64,000 nucleotides of DNA from an uncultured Collinsella sp. (GCA_902494195.1 CABUSH010000001.1:62001-126000), one strand, 5' to 3'. Shown: positions 52,490 through 61,359, numbered from the stretch's first letter. The notes: a model not told the origin generated them from the sequence alone. A program made the numbers and translations.

Positions 52490-52522
52490 CATATGACAAA
52501 GGAGCTGTCCCTTTGTCATATG
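52490..52522. repeat. Family A palindromic repeat, copy 5
   Basis: CATATGACAAAGGA and TCCCTTTGTCATATG make a near-perfect hairpin. The TGA of the TetM-like gene lies inside it (minus strand ATATGACAAAGG). Confidence 0.8.
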
Positions 52523-54519
52523 TGGCCGAAAAACTCGGCGTCTGCTGCTCGCCAGGGGCGGAAGGTGGCGGGATCGATCTTTACGTGCGCCGCGGCGGGC
52601 ACGCCGTACCATTTGACCGTGTAGCCGGCGCCGTGAGAGCAAAAGACCGAGTCGGGCGTGTTGGGCAGATCGGCCTCGGGCTCATAGGCGGCCGTCTCGA
52701 TTACGCGCTCGGCATCATGGCATGCCGCATAGCCGGCAAACTCCAGGTACAGATGCCCACGACCACTCGTGTAGGCAGCCACCTCCAGCGCGTAATCCTG
52801 CACCTCTGATGCCGGTACACGACCCACAAGCTTCGCCCGGTCGCCTGTCATCGTTGGCGGCTCGTACTCGGCACCCATGCGCGTGGCATCCGAGAGCGCC
52901 CGGCCCACGCACTCCCCCGGCACCTCGAGTTCAAAGCGATACCACGGCTCCAACAGTACCGCCGCGCCGGCCTCACGCGCCTGCATGAGCCCCTGGCGAA
53001 TCGCGCGGTACGTGGCCTGGCGAAAATCGCCGCCCTCGGTGTGTTTGGCATGCGCACGGCCGCCCGTGAGCGTAATGCGCACATCGGTGATGGGCGAGCC
53101 GGTCAGCACGCCCAGGTGATCGCGCTCCATGGCGTTGGTGAGCGCCAGACGCTGCCAGTTAAGATCGAGCTCGTCGGTCGAGGTCACGGTGCCAAACTGC
53201 ACGCCCGAACCCGCTGGCAACGGCTCCAGGCGTAGATGCACCTCGGCATAGTGGCGCAGTGGCTCAAAGTGGCCCACGCCCTCGACCGGCTGCGAAATAG
53301 TCTCCTTATAGAGAATGCCGCCAGACTCAAACGCAACCGAAAGGCCAAAGCGATCGGCCAACACCCGTTGCACGACCTCGAGCTGCACCGCCCCCATAAG
53401 CTGCAGATGTATTTGTTCAAGATGCGTGTTCCAGCTTACGCCGAGCATGGGATCCTCGTCGGCAAGATCGGCCAGCGCCTGGAACACCGTATGGACATCG
53501 TGTTCGCCCGGAAGCACCGTATAGGTGAGAACCGGCGCAATGACAGGTGCATCGCCCGCGGGCTCCGCGCCTAGGGCATCACCAGGGCGAACGTGCGCGA
53601 GGCCCGTCACGGCACAAATACCGCCAGCAGCAACTTCTTGAGCAAGCTCATACTTTTCGCCGTTATAGATGCGTACCTGGTCGACCTTCTGCTCCCACGC
53701 CTCAGCACCGGAACGTCCTCTAATCATCTGCTTGGCATGCAGCGTGCCGCCGGTCACTTTAACCCATGCCAAGCGCTCGCCGCGATCCCCGCGGCTCACG
53801 CGGTAGACGCGCGCGGCAAACTCCGGGCGCCATGTCTGTTCGCGCATCAGCGCGCATATGCCATCCAGCAGCTCGTCCACGCCTTGGTCCTTGAGCGCCG
53901 AGCCGGCAAAGCAGGGAAAGAGCTTGCGCTCGGCAACCATGCGCGACAGCGTCGCGGCGGAAAGCTCACCCGCCTCAAGAAACTCCTCGAGCGCCGCCTC
54001 GTCCAACGCAGCAGCGTCCTCCTGAACAGCCCCGCCCACCAGCAGTTCGCTGGCATCCAGGCAGCCCTCGGAGAGACGTTGCCCAAGTTGTGCCAGCAAA
54101 ACATCGCGGCCGGGATTCTCCAAATCGATTTTGTTGATGAAGATGAACGTCGGGATGTCATAGCGCGCAAGCAGGCGCCACAGGGTTTCGGTATGACCCT
54201 GTACGCCATCGTTGGCGCCCACAACCAAAATCGCGTAGTCGAGCGCTCGCAATGTGCGCTCCGCCTCGGCAGAAAAATCGACGTGGCCGGGCGCATCCAC
54301 AAGCATGACGCGGGTATCGCCATGGTCGAGCACGGCCTGCGACGAGAAGATCGTAATGCCGCGCTCACGCTCGATCGCGTTAGTGTCCAGATGCGAATCG
54401 CCATCGTCCACGCGGCCGCGCTTGCGAATGCGACCCGCGTTGAACAGCATGGCCTCGGCCAACGTGGTCTTGCCGGCATCGACATGCGCCAAGATTCCAA
54501 CGACTGCCTGCTTCGACAT
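52516..54519 (-). CDS. TetM/TetO-like ribosomal protection GTPase (EF-G superfamily)
   Basis: 667 residues. Translational GTPase motifs: AHVDAGKTTLAEAML (G1), ERERGITI (G2), DAPGHVDF (G3) and INKID (G4). Layout and size (about 640-670) match the ribosomal protection family (Tet(M), Tet(O)) and not EF-G. The domain IV tip regions are present. It acts on ribosomes, perhaps releasing tetracycline or a stalled state. Chromosomal GC and context give no sign of recent transfer, so resistance must not be assumed. AAGAGGAG precedes the ATG at 54519. Confidence 0.87.
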   Translation of the reverse strand: MSKQAVVGILAHVDAGKTTLAEAMLFNAGRIRKRGRVDDGDSHLDTNAIERERGITIFSSQAVLDHGDTRVMLVDAPGHVDFSAEAERTLRALDYAILVVGANDGVQGHTETLWRLLARYDIPTFIFINKIDLENPGRDVLLAQLGQRLSEGCLDASELLVGGAVQEDAAALDEAALEEFLEAGELSAATLSRMVAERKLFPCFAGSALKDQGVDELLDGICALMREQTWRPEFAARVYRVSRGDRGERLAWVKVTGGTLHAKQMIRGRSGAEAWEQKVDQVRIYNGEKYELAQEVAAGGICAVTGLAHVRPGDALGAEPAGDAPVIAPVLTYTVLPGEHDVHTVFQALADLADEDPMLGVSWNTHLEQIHLQLMGAVQLEVVQRVLADRFGLSVAFESGGILYKETISQPVEGVGHFEPLRHYAEVHLRLEPLPAGSGVQFGTVTSTDELDLNWQRLALTNAMERDHLGVLTGSPITDVRITLTGGRAHAKHTEGGDFRQATYRAIRQGLMQAREAGAAVLLEPWYRFELEVPGECVGRALSDATRMGAEYEPPTMTGDRAKLVGRVPASEVQDYALEVAAYTSGRGHLYLEFAGYAACHDAERVIETAAYEPEADLPNTPDSVFCSHGAGYTVKWYGVPAAAHVKIDPATFRPWRAADAEFFGHI

Positions 54520-54764
54520 GGCTCTCCTCTTATTACAAGCCCATCGCACGCGGCAACGGGCGTCCTCGTTCCACACTGGATGATACAATTTACGGGCCGG
54601 CGGGCGAAGCGGGCCCTATCCCCCGACCGAGCTCATCGCCCCGCGTTGCCGCGCGGCGATTTTCGTAGGTTCGCGCCTTGCGAAAGCCGGCACCTCCCCT
54701 TTTTGCCTGCTCGGGCTCATCTGGGGCAGTAACAACGCGAGCCCCACAACTGCGAGGAGCCACC

Positions 54765-55190
54765 ATGAAGGCATTGCTCAACGAGTTCAAGGAATTCATC
54801 AATCGCGGCAACGTGATGGACATGGCCGTCGGCGTGATTATCGGCGGCGCATTCACTGCCATCGTGACCTCGCTTACCGACAACATCATCAACCCGCTTA
54901 TCTCCGTGATTGCCGGTGGCAGCGCCACCGAGATCTCGGGGCTGGTGGTGCCGGGCACCAATATCGACTTTGGCGCCTTTATCGGCGCATGCATCAACTT
55001 TTTGATTGTGGCGGCGATCGTCTTTGCCATCGTCAAAGCATTCAACAAGGCGCAGGAGATTGGCGACAGGCTCGCCGGTGCCACCGCCGAGGAAGCCGCA
55101 CCAGCGCCCGTCTGCCCGTATTGCCTGGAAGAGGTACACGAGGGCGCGACCAAGTGTTGCCACTGCGGAAGCGAGCTACCCCGGGCGTAG
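54765..55190 (+). CDS. mscL: Large-conductance mechanosensitive channel MscL with C-terminal zinc ribbon
   Basis: 141 residues. MscL core: N-terminal helix KEFINRGNVMDMAVGVIIGGAF, periplasmic loop, TM2 (ACINFLIVAAIVFAIV), cytoplasmic helix. It opens under membrane tension to release osmolytes. The C-terminus carries C117-x2-C120 and C131/C132 with C134 in HCGSELPRA, which looks like a zinc ribbon not present in E. coli MscL. GAGGAG precedes the ATG at 54765. Confidence 0.93.
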   Translation: MKALLNEFKEFINRGNVMDMAVGVIIGGAFTAIVTSLTDNIINPLISVIAGGSATEISGLVVPGTNIDFGAFIGACINFLIVAAIVFAIVKAFNKAQEIGDRLAGATAEEAAPAPVCPYCLEEVHEGATKCCHCGSELPRA

Positions 55191-55249
55191 GGTCTTAAAG
55201 CCGATAGCGCTCAGCGTCTACTATCTTGCAAAACAGCGCAGCAACCAAA

Positions 55250-55276
55250 AACGGCCCCGCCCGGGGCCATTTTCGT
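55250..55276 (+). terminator. Terminator after mscL
   Basis: GGCCCC and GGGGCC form a short GC stem with TTTTCG after it. Confidence 0.7.
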
Positions 55277-55307
55277 TCACGCGCATTACTGACACGAGCT
55301 CTCGCTC

Positions 55308-55796
55308 TTATGCCTCGCGCAGCCAGTCAAACGCAACACGCGGCGTGCCGTCTGACACATACACGACGCCGGCACGCTCAAACCCTGCCTTAATACTCGC
55401 GCCCTGCATGGGCAGGTTGTCCTGGTGCGTATCGATGCGCAAGTGATCGGCACGTTCTTTGGCAAAGGCAAACATCGCAGCCGCGATACCGTGCACGGTG
55501 CCGTCGGATGCCACACGGTGCAGCACGGCGTACGGAGTGTCGCTACGCCATTGACCGTCCTCAATTACGTCATAGCACTCGTCCGGGCCCGGTAAAAAGG
55601 CAAACGTCGCCACCACGCGGCCGTCGACTTCGCACACATAGCTGCCACCGGCGGCGATATCGGCAGTCAGCTGCTCGGCAGAAGGCGTGCCCTCGGGCCA
55701 CTGCGTGGCGTTGCCATGCGCACGCATAAAGGCGCGGGCCGCGCCATAGATAGCCATGACGGCGGGAATGTCGGTATCGAGGGTTTTTCTGATCAT
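55308..55796 (-). CDS. GNAT-family acetyltransferase
   Basis: 162 residues. IRKTLDTDIPAVMAIY start, VDGRVVATFAFLPGPDE beta strands, then HGIAAAMFAFAKERADHLRIDTHQDNLPMQ corresponds to the acetyl-CoA region of a divergent GNAT. Substrate unknown. It is divergent from a small zinc protein gene. Confidence 0.82.
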   Translation of the reverse strand: MIRKTLDTDIPAVMAIYGAARAFMRAHGNATQWPEGTPSAEQLTADIAAGGSYVCEVDGRVVATFAFLPGPDECYDVIEDGQWRSDTPYAVLHRVASDGTVHGIAAAMFAFAKERADHLRIDTHQDNLPMQGASIKAGFERAGVVYVSDGTPRVAFDWLREA

Positions 55797-55817
55797 CACG
55801 CGGCGACCTCACGTTTA

Positions 55818-55849
55818 TTGGTATCACTTTGATTGAGCAATGATACCAA
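55818..55849. promoter_or_regulatory. Inverted repeat between divergent genes
   Basis: TTGGTATCA (55818-55826) and TGATACCAA (55841-55849) are perfect arms in the short divergent region. Candidate operator. Confidence 0.5.
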
Positions 55850-55873
55850 CGTTTGGAGAGGGGCGCGAAGCAG

Positions 55874-56170
55874 ATGGGGAGCAAAAAGCGAGCCGCCTGG
55901 TCAAAAGCCAAAAGCGAGTTTTTGGGCGCTGCCACCGGCGGCGATATGAGCGACCTGTTTGCACGTGAGGACGAGCGCCGCGACGCCCTGGACGCCGAGC
56001 GCGAAGAAGCCTGGCGTTACAAGTCGTGCGAGCGCAAAAACCGTTACGACACACGCGCCGAGGCCGAAGCCGTTATGGCCGATTGCGAAAACCGCGGACG
56101 GCGCGGTTTAGCCTGCTACAAATGCGAGTACTGCGGCGGCTGGCATCTGACGTCGCACCCTTGGAAATAG
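55874..56170 (+). CDS. Small conserved zinc-binding-like protein
   Basis: 98 residues, basic and acidic mixed. The C-terminus holds CYKCEYCGGWHLTSH, a C-x2-C with nearby His, likely a small zinc site; before it is a helix around TRAEAEAVMADCE. No family is recognised. The ATG at 55874 is chosen; a TTG at 55853 could add seven residues. Confidence 0.65.
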   Translation: MGSKKRAAWSKAKSEFLGAATGGDMSDLFAREDERRDALDAEREEAWRYKSCERKNRYDTRAEAEAVMADCENRGRRGLACYKCEYCGGWHLTSHPWK

Positions 56171-56218
56171 GGTCCGCATCGGCACGGCACTGACGGAGCG
56201 CCAACCATCGCACACAAG

Positions 56219-56923
56219 CTACAGGCGCGGCGGCACCAAAACATCGTAGCGAACGGCCTTGCCCGCGAGCTGATAGCTCGGCTTAACGCCGGCAAGCAGC
56301 GGCCCCTTCACCGGTCGTTTGATAACGACCTTGCGCGGATGCACCGCAAGCGCTGCCTCGACCAGCGTCTCCTCATTAGCACACGGCTGCTCCAGATGAT
56401 GCAGGAGCTGAAACTTCTTTTTAACCGCCGCGCTCTTGGTGCGCTCAGGAAACATGGGATCCAGATAAACCACATCGGGAGCGGCAAGCTCGCCCTGTCC
56501 AATCAGCTCAGCTGTATGGCGAAGGCCGGCAATGCTGTCCTCGCCCGCATGTAAGCGCATGCGCGACGCGGCAGCCGCAAGCGCCGGATCATCTGCCGCG
56601 CGATCCAAGGCATCCTTGAGGAGCGCCGCAATCACACAATCCTGTTCATATAGATCGACGGTAAAGCCCGCGGCAGCCAGCAGCAGCGAATCCTCGCCAA
56701 AGCCTGCCGTGGCGTCAATCGCCCATGGGCTCTCGATGCCTTTTGCGCGCGCAGCCTTTACCAGCAGCTCTTGCTGCAGACGGCCCTGTTTGAGCCGTGG
56801 AAGCATGCGGCCAAAATCGGCACGCAGCTCCATTGTGCCGTCGGTGAGCGTGAGGCCCTCGGACTTCCCGGTCAGCTCAAGCCCCGCGGCCCGAGCAACA
56901 AAAAAGGGATCGGCGACGCCCAT
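56219..56923 (-). CDS. rsmJ: 16S rRNA (guanine(1516)-N(2))-methyltransferase
   Basis: 234 residues, class I SAM methyltransferase. IDATAGFGEDSLLLAAAGF is the SAM loop, YEQD follows it, and VVYLDPMFPERTKSA is the RsmJ/YhiQ catalytic motif; VVIKRPVKGPLLAG is typical of the C-terminus. It modifies G1516 in helix 45 of 16S rRNA. AAGGAG lies five bases before the ATG at 56923. Confidence 0.92.
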   Translation of the reverse strand: MGVADPFFVARAAGLELTGKSEGLTLTDGTMELRADFGRMLPRLKQGRLQQELLVKAARAKGIESPWAIDATAGFGEDSLLLAAAGFTVDLYEQDCVIAALLKDALDRAADDPALAAAASRMRLHAGEDSIAGLRHTAELIGQGELAAPDVVYLDPMFPERTKSAAVKKKFQLLHHLEQPCANEETLVEAALAVHPRKVVIKRPVKGPLLAGVKPSYQLAGKAVRYDVLVPPRL

Positions 56924-56986
56924 GGACACTCCTTAACAAGAAAAACGAATACGCGAGCGCCGTTCATGACGACACCCAACCGTCCG

Positions 56987-57130
56987 CTATTGTCCCACAT
57001 GCGACATGGCCCACAGCATCCCAATGCAAAGCACCGCCATCAATCCCGTGCACACGGCAGCGATCACAGAATCACCCATGCGCCTTCCCAACGACCGCGG
57101 CTCATGCACTTGCCCTGTTCCGTACATCAT
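56987..57130 (-). CDS. Small single-pass membrane protein (47 residues)
   Basis: Translates to 47 residues beginning MMYGTGQVHEPRSLGRRM, then one hydrophobic helix (DSVIAAVCTGLMAVLCIGML), ending MSHVGQ. A strong AAGGAGGAGCC precedes the double ATG. Small length and single helix fit a regulatory or complex-associated membrane peptide, but no family is recognised. It fills the gap upstream of rsmJ on the same strand, 63 bp away. Confidence 0.6.
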   Translation of the reverse strand: MMYGTGQVHEPRSLGRRMGDSVIAAVCTGLMAVLCIGMLWAMSHVGQ

Positions 57131-57323
57131 GGCTCCTCCTTGAGACCAGCTCTTACCATGGACCCATCATCGCAGCGCCGCGCATACGCTGCCATCGATT
57201 TGACTTACGCCCAGCTTTCCTTTTTGAAAGGTTGGGTTTGGCTGCGCGGGCTCAATGCGCTTTCAAACGCATGCATCGCCGCGTTGAACTACAATGTGCT
57301 TCACCATATGTGCAGTACATTGG

Positions 57324-57342
57324 GTACGCCAAGTTGGCGTAC
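57324..57342. promoter_or_regulatory. 19-bp perfect palindrome upstream of the four-helix membrane protein
   Basis: GTACGCCAAGTTGGCGTAC is palindromic about its central G and lies 20 bp before the gene start. It is a strong operator candidate, or a leader hairpin. Confidence 0.55.
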
Positions 57343-57362
57343 TCGTATCGAAAGGACCAGCC

Positions 57363-57764
57363 ATGAGCTTCACTCGCAAGACTCTCAAAATCCTTGCTCT
57401 CATCTACTTTGTTTTGGGCATCGCCAGCCTCGTCACCGCCGGCGTCGGTATCGCCACGGGCGGTCTCGATTCCACGTACGGTTCGTACGCCACGCTCGCA
57501 GCGGTCGTGCTTATCGCCAAGGGTCTCGTCGACCTTGCCGCAGGCGTCGCCGGTATCAAGGGCGCCAACAAGCCTTCGCAGGTGGACGGCGCGTTTAAGC
57601 TCGGTATTGTTGCCGCGGTCGCCACGCTTGCCCAAGCGGTGCTCACGCTTCCCGCGTTTGGCGGCGACGCCATCAACTTTGGCGCCTTTGTCATCGTGGT
57701 GTACGACCTGTTCTTTGTTCAGCAGGCACACGCCGTTAAGGCCGAGAACAAGGACCGCCTATAA
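57363..57764 (+). CDS. Four-helix integral membrane protein of unknown function
   Basis: 133 residues with four hydrophobic segments (for example ILALIYFVLGIASLVTAGVGI and FGAFVIVVYDLFFVQQA). No motif of a known transporter or enzyme was seen. AAAGGACC precedes the ATG. A palindrome lies just upstream and a terminator follows, so it is a single-gene unit. Confidence 0.78.
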   Translation: MSFTRKTLKILALIYFVLGIASLVTAGVGIATGGLDSTYGSYATLAAVVLIAKGLVDLAAGVAGIKGANKPSQVDGAFKLGIVAAVATLAQAVLTLPAFGGDAINFGAFVIVVYDLFFVQQAHAVKAENKDRL

Positions 57765-57801
57765 GCGCTCGCTTCTCATAACCTCTGCAGCCAAGCAACT
57801 A

Positions 57802-57839
57802 AAAAGGGCCGATCGCGCATCTCCGCGGTCGGCCCTTTA
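57802..57839 (+). terminator. Terminator after the membrane protein gene
   Basis: AAAGGGCCGA pairs with TCGGCCCTTT around a GC-rich loop. Confidence 0.75.
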
Positions 57840-57840
57840 C

Positions 57841-57892
57841 GTTTGCCCAGATAAAACCTACCAAAATAAACCTGTCCCTTTTTGGCAGGTTG
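57841..57892. repeat. Family B repeat, copy at the rlmA stop codon
   Basis: Nearly identical to 6926-6982 (CGTTTGCCCAGATAAAACC, then CCCTTTTTGGCAGGTT). It abuts the TAA stop of the minus-strand rlmA gene. Confidence 0.75.
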
Positions 57893-58708
57893 TTAGCTGT
57901 GGCGGTACTCGGCGATGATGAAGTCGATGTCAGTCTGAAGGGTATCGAGGTTTGTCAGGCGCTCTTTGTCGGCGGGGCGCGTGCGGTAGTAGTACGGCGT
58001 CATCTGGAACACCGCCTCGATGTCCGCCTGGGTCTGAAGCGTAATATTCGCAGACACCCGCTGCGTTCCGACCAACTCGAGCTCGGTGGTCTTCGGCAGC
58101 TTCTCGTCGTTAAGGTACGGCGTGTCGTAGAGTACCTCCTTGAGCCCAAACAGATGGCGGGCACCCGGCACCACGGTGTAAAGCGAACCCTCCGGTGCCA
58201 GCACGCGGGCAAACTCGCGCTCATTAAAGGGAGCAAAGAGCTCGGTCACCATATCGAAGGCGCCATCGGGCACGGGGATATCCTTCATGTTGGCCACAAA
58301 ATAGGTCGCATCGCCGCGCTTGGCCGCAAGGCGCACCATCTCTTTGCCCAGGTCGAACCCGTAAGCATCCACGCCCGGCACTGCGCCCATGGCGCTGGTG
58401 TAATAGCCCTCGCCGCAGCAAATATCGAGCAAGGTCATGGGGCCGTTCGCAGACGCTGCACGCCCAGACACCCGCTCGCTCACGAGCTCGACCATTGCAT
58501 CGCGCAACGGCGCATAGTATCCACGGTTCAGAAAGTCGCGACGGCTGCGCGCCTGCGACTTGGGATCACCCATGGAGTCGCCGCTCTTGGACGAGCGCAG
58601 TAGATATAGATAGCCCTCGCGAGCACGGTCAAACCGGTGTCCGCCCGCGCATGCGGCCCCGCGCTCGTCGTCCACCAACGGCTCATGGCAAACGGGACAC
58701 AACAACAT
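57893..58708 (-). CDS. rlmA: 23S rRNA (guanine-N1)-methyltransferase, RlmA type
   Basis: 271 residues. The N-terminal zinc finger C4-x2-C7...C20-x3-H24 matches RlmA, and HRFDRAREGYLYLL follows. The SAM-binding LLDICCGEGYYT, FDLGKEMVRLAAKR and TELFAPF are in the methyltransferase domain. It methylates N1 of a guanine in helix 35 of 23S rRNA (G745 or G748 type). The start is the ATG at 58708. Confidence 0.9.
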   Translation of the reverse strand: MLLCPVCHEPLVDDERGAACAGGHRFDRAREGYLYLLRSSKSGDSMGDPKSQARSRRDFLNRGYYAPLRDAMVELVSERVSGRAASANGPMTLLDICCGEGYYTSAMGAVPGVDAYGFDLGKEMVRLAAKRGDATYFVANMKDIPVPDGAFDMVTELFAPFNEREFARVLAPEGSLYTVVPGARHLFGLKEVLYDTPYLNDEKLPKTTELELVGTQRVSANITLQTQADIEAVFQMTPYYYRTRPADKERLTNLDTLQTDIDFIIAEYRHS

Positions 58709-58765
58709 GGCAACTCCTTAGCGCGAACAACACAACGCCCACCATTGTCGCACGCCTTCCCCACC

Positions 58766-58850
58766 TAGTCATTGGGGACGTTCTTGAATGTCTAGTTAGA
58801 AGAGATAAGGAGTGTCCCCAGCTGCCGGCAGAAAAGGAACGTCCCCAAGT
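58766..58850. repeat. Family C repeat, copy 2
   Basis: TTGGGGACGTTC (left) and GAACGTCCCCAA (right, about 58837-58848) are inverted arms. The left part TAGTC-TTGG-GACGTTCTT and CTAGT resembles 6851-6910. It lies in the rlmA/MATE gap of 216 bp, which otherwise holds only promoter sequence. Confidence 0.65.
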
Positions 58851-58924
58851 GCCGACTGAATGCATTAGGAGTATCATCGTCTGCGCAAATAAGCACGAAA
58901 TAGCATGTTAGAGATTGAGAGCGT

Positions 58925-60307
58925 ATGGCCGATACCGTATCTAAGCACATCGACATGACCACCGGCTCGCTGTGGCGCAATATTCCCCTGTTCGCCTTCC
59001 CCGTAGCCGCGACGAGCATCTTGGAGCAGCTGTCGAACCTCATCGCCACGGTCATCATCGGCAACTTCTCGGGCGACCAGGGAACCCTCGCCATGGCGGC
59101 GGTCGGCTCTAATGTTCCGCTTACCAGTCTTATGCTCAACCTGTTTATCGGCATGTCGCTTGGCTCCAATGTGGTCATCGCCAACGCTATCGGCCGCAAC
59201 GACCAGAACATGGTCAAACGCGCCGTCCATACCTCGATTCTTATGGCACTTGTGGGCTTTGTTGTCATCGCTCTGGGCGAGGTCTTTGCCGAGCCCATGC
59301 TCGCCGCGCTCAACGTTCCCGCCGAAACCATGCCGCTCGCCTCGCTCTACCTGCGCGTCTTTTTGCTCAGCATGCCCTCGATCTTGCTTTATAACTTTGA
59401 GGCCGCGATCTTCCGCTCCGTCGGCATCACCCGCATGCCGCTGCAGGCGCTTGCCGTGTCCACCGTCCTCAACATTGGCCTGGACCTTATCTTTGTCCCC
59501 GTACTCCACTGGGGCGTCGCGGGCGTCGCCATCGCCACCGCCATCGCCTACACCGTCAGCGCCGCCACGCTCTTTATCCGCCTGCTCAAGACCGACTCCG
59601 TCGTCCGCGTCACCCCGCGTGACTTGGCTATCGACCCCGTCGCCCTCAAGCGCATCGTCAAGATCGGACTGCCCGCCGGCATCCAAAGCGCCGTCTTTGC
59701 CGTCGCCAACATCATCATCCAGTCTGCCATCAACAGCTTGGGTACCGAGGTCATGGCGGCATCGAGCGCCGCCATGAGCCTGGAGTACGTGTGCTATAAC
59801 CTGCTCAACAGCTTTAGCCAGGCTTGCACCACCTTTGTGGGACAAAACCACGGTGCCCGCCAGATCGACCGCTGCACCAAAACGCTTAAGGTCTGTCTGG
59901 TCGAGGGCGGTATCGTTGCACTCACCACGATTATCGTTATTGTCGGTCTGGGGCGCGAGATCCTATCGCTGTTCAACAGCGATCCCAACATCGTCTCGAT
60001 CGGCTATATCCGCGTGTGCTCGATCTTCCCGGCGTACGCTTTTAGCATGTTCTACGAAAACATGTCCGGCTACCTGCGCGGCTTTGGCATCTCGCTCATG
60101 CCCGCCCTCATCACCATGATCTGCGTCTGCGGCATCCGCTTCTATTGGGTGTTCTGCGTGTTCCCGCACTTCCGCACCTTTGCGAACATCATGATGGTCT
60201 ACCCCATCAGCCTGGGCACCACGGCGTTCTTTATGGTCGTGGCGGTATTACTCTGCCACCCGGCACGCACCTATCGCGCCACCCAAACCAAAGCGACAGC
60301 CCGCTAA
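58925..60307 (+). CDS. MATE-family efflux transporter
   Basis: 460 residues with twelve hydrophobic segments in two halves. It has PLFAFPVAATSILEQLSNLIATVIIGNF at the start and FVGQNHGARQ at the MATE signature in the second half. It exports cationic drugs or metabolites using Na+ or H+ gradients. The ATG at 58925 is used. It converges with the LysR gene at 60335. Confidence 0.93.
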   Translation: MADTVSKHIDMTTGSLWRNIPLFAFPVAATSILEQLSNLIATVIIGNFSGDQGTLAMAAVGSNVPLTSLMLNLFIGMSLGSNVVIANAIGRNDQNMVKRAVHTSILMALVGFVVIALGEVFAEPMLAALNVPAETMPLASLYLRVFLLSMPSILLYNFEAAIFRSVGITRMPLQALAVSTVLNIGLDLIFVPVLHWGVAGVAIATAIAYTVSAATLFIRLLKTDSVVRVTPRDLAIDPVALKRIVKIGLPAGIQSAVFAVANIIIQSAINSLGTEVMAASSAAMSLEYVCYNLLNSFSQACTTFVGQNHGARQIDRCTKTLKVCLVEGGIVALTTIIVIVGLGREILSLFNSDPNIVSIGYIRVCSIFPAYAFSMFYENMSGYLRGFGISLMPALITMICVCGIRFYWVFCVFPHFRTFANIMMVYPISLGTTAFFMVVAVLLCHPARTYRATQTKATAR

Positions 60308-60334
60308 ACACCGCACTCAACGCCACGCCAGTCA

Positions 60335-61201
60335 TTAATTGACAATATGCGAGCTCATATAGTCGATAAAGCGCCTCGTGGCGATGGGCATGGTGTCCCA
60401 ACTGCGCCAGGCTGCCACTACGTCACGCGAGGGGGCGTGCACGATGGGACGTACGCGAATATCGGCCTGCATGCCCTCGACGGTACGGCGATACAGCATG
60501 CTCACGCCTAGGCCCTCCTCCACCATCGCCATGATGGTGTAGTCGTCGGTCACCTCACTCGTCACGTGCGGCGACAGCCCATGCGCCGCAAATGCATCGA
60601 GCACCAGGCTCTGTTCGCCCTCATCCAGCAGCACAAACGGCTCGGACGCCAGATCGGCGAGCGTCACCTTTTCCTTTGCCGTCAGCGGATGCGCGGCCGG
60701 TAACAGTGCCACCAACTCGTCGTGATAGACCACGCGCTTCTCGAGCCCTGCGGTAAACCCACGTGCCGTAAAGCAAAAGTCAACCACACCATCGTGCACC
60801 CACTGGGCGTTGCGCGTGTAATCGCCCTGCTTGAGGGTAAAGTGCACGCCCGGGTGTAGAGCTCCAAAGTCGCGAATCACGCGCGGCAACACGGTTCGAC
60901 TCACGTTGGTAAACGTCGCAATGCGAATATCCGCCGAGGAGAGTCCCAGCAACTCCCGGCGCTTGCCCTCGAGCTCGGCCTCGGCGGTCACGATCTGTCG
61001 CAGATACGGCAGGTACTGCTTGCCGTCGCGCGTAAGCGAAACGCCCTGCTTTCCGCGCTCGATAAGCGTGGTACCCAGCTCGCGCTCGAGTGCCTTGACG
61101 GCCTGGCTCACCGCACTTTGCGTATAGCCCAGCTCGTCCGCCGCGCCCTTAAGACTGCCGCGATCGACCACCATACAAACAATCTGATACCGCGATGCCA
61201 T
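60335..61201 (-). CDS. LysR-family regulator (pair 2, divergent from EamA transporter)
   Basis: 288 residues. HTH SLKGAADELGYTQSAVSQAV and the effector segment DDYTIMAMVEEGLGVSML, nearly the same as in the LysR at 18329-19186. GGAGGC precedes the ATG. It is divergent from an EamA transporter, repeating the layout of the first pair. Confidence 0.92.
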   Translation of the reverse strand: MASRYQIVCMVVDRGSLKGAADELGYTQSAVSQAVKALERELGTTLIERGKQGVSLTRDGKQYLPYLRQIVTAEAELEGKRRELLGLSSADIRIATFTNVSRTVLPRVIRDFGALHPGVHFTLKQGDYTRNAQWVHDGVVDFCFTARGFTAGLEKRVVYHDELVALLPAAHPLTAKEKVTLADLASEPFVLLDEGEQSLVLDAFAAHGLSPHVTSEVTDDYTIMAMVEEGLGVSMLYRRTVEGMQADIRVRPIVHAPSRDVVAAWRSWDTMPIATRRFIDYMSSHIVN

Positions 61202-61359
61202 TGTGCCTCCACATCAATGCAGCCGTAAAACGTTTTGCCAGGTCTTTTTCTTCCAACATTAGCATTTCTTAATCATACTGAAGATACATTCGCTTTACTA
61301 CATCCATATCTGGGAGCAGAATCCTTTTTACGAAACCGTTCTGTAACAAAAGGAGTCCC

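Noticed and set aside
52516..54519. Acquired tetracycline resistance gene
   Set aside because: The protein is TetM-like, but base composition matches the chromosome and there is no mobile context, so acquired resistance is not supported.
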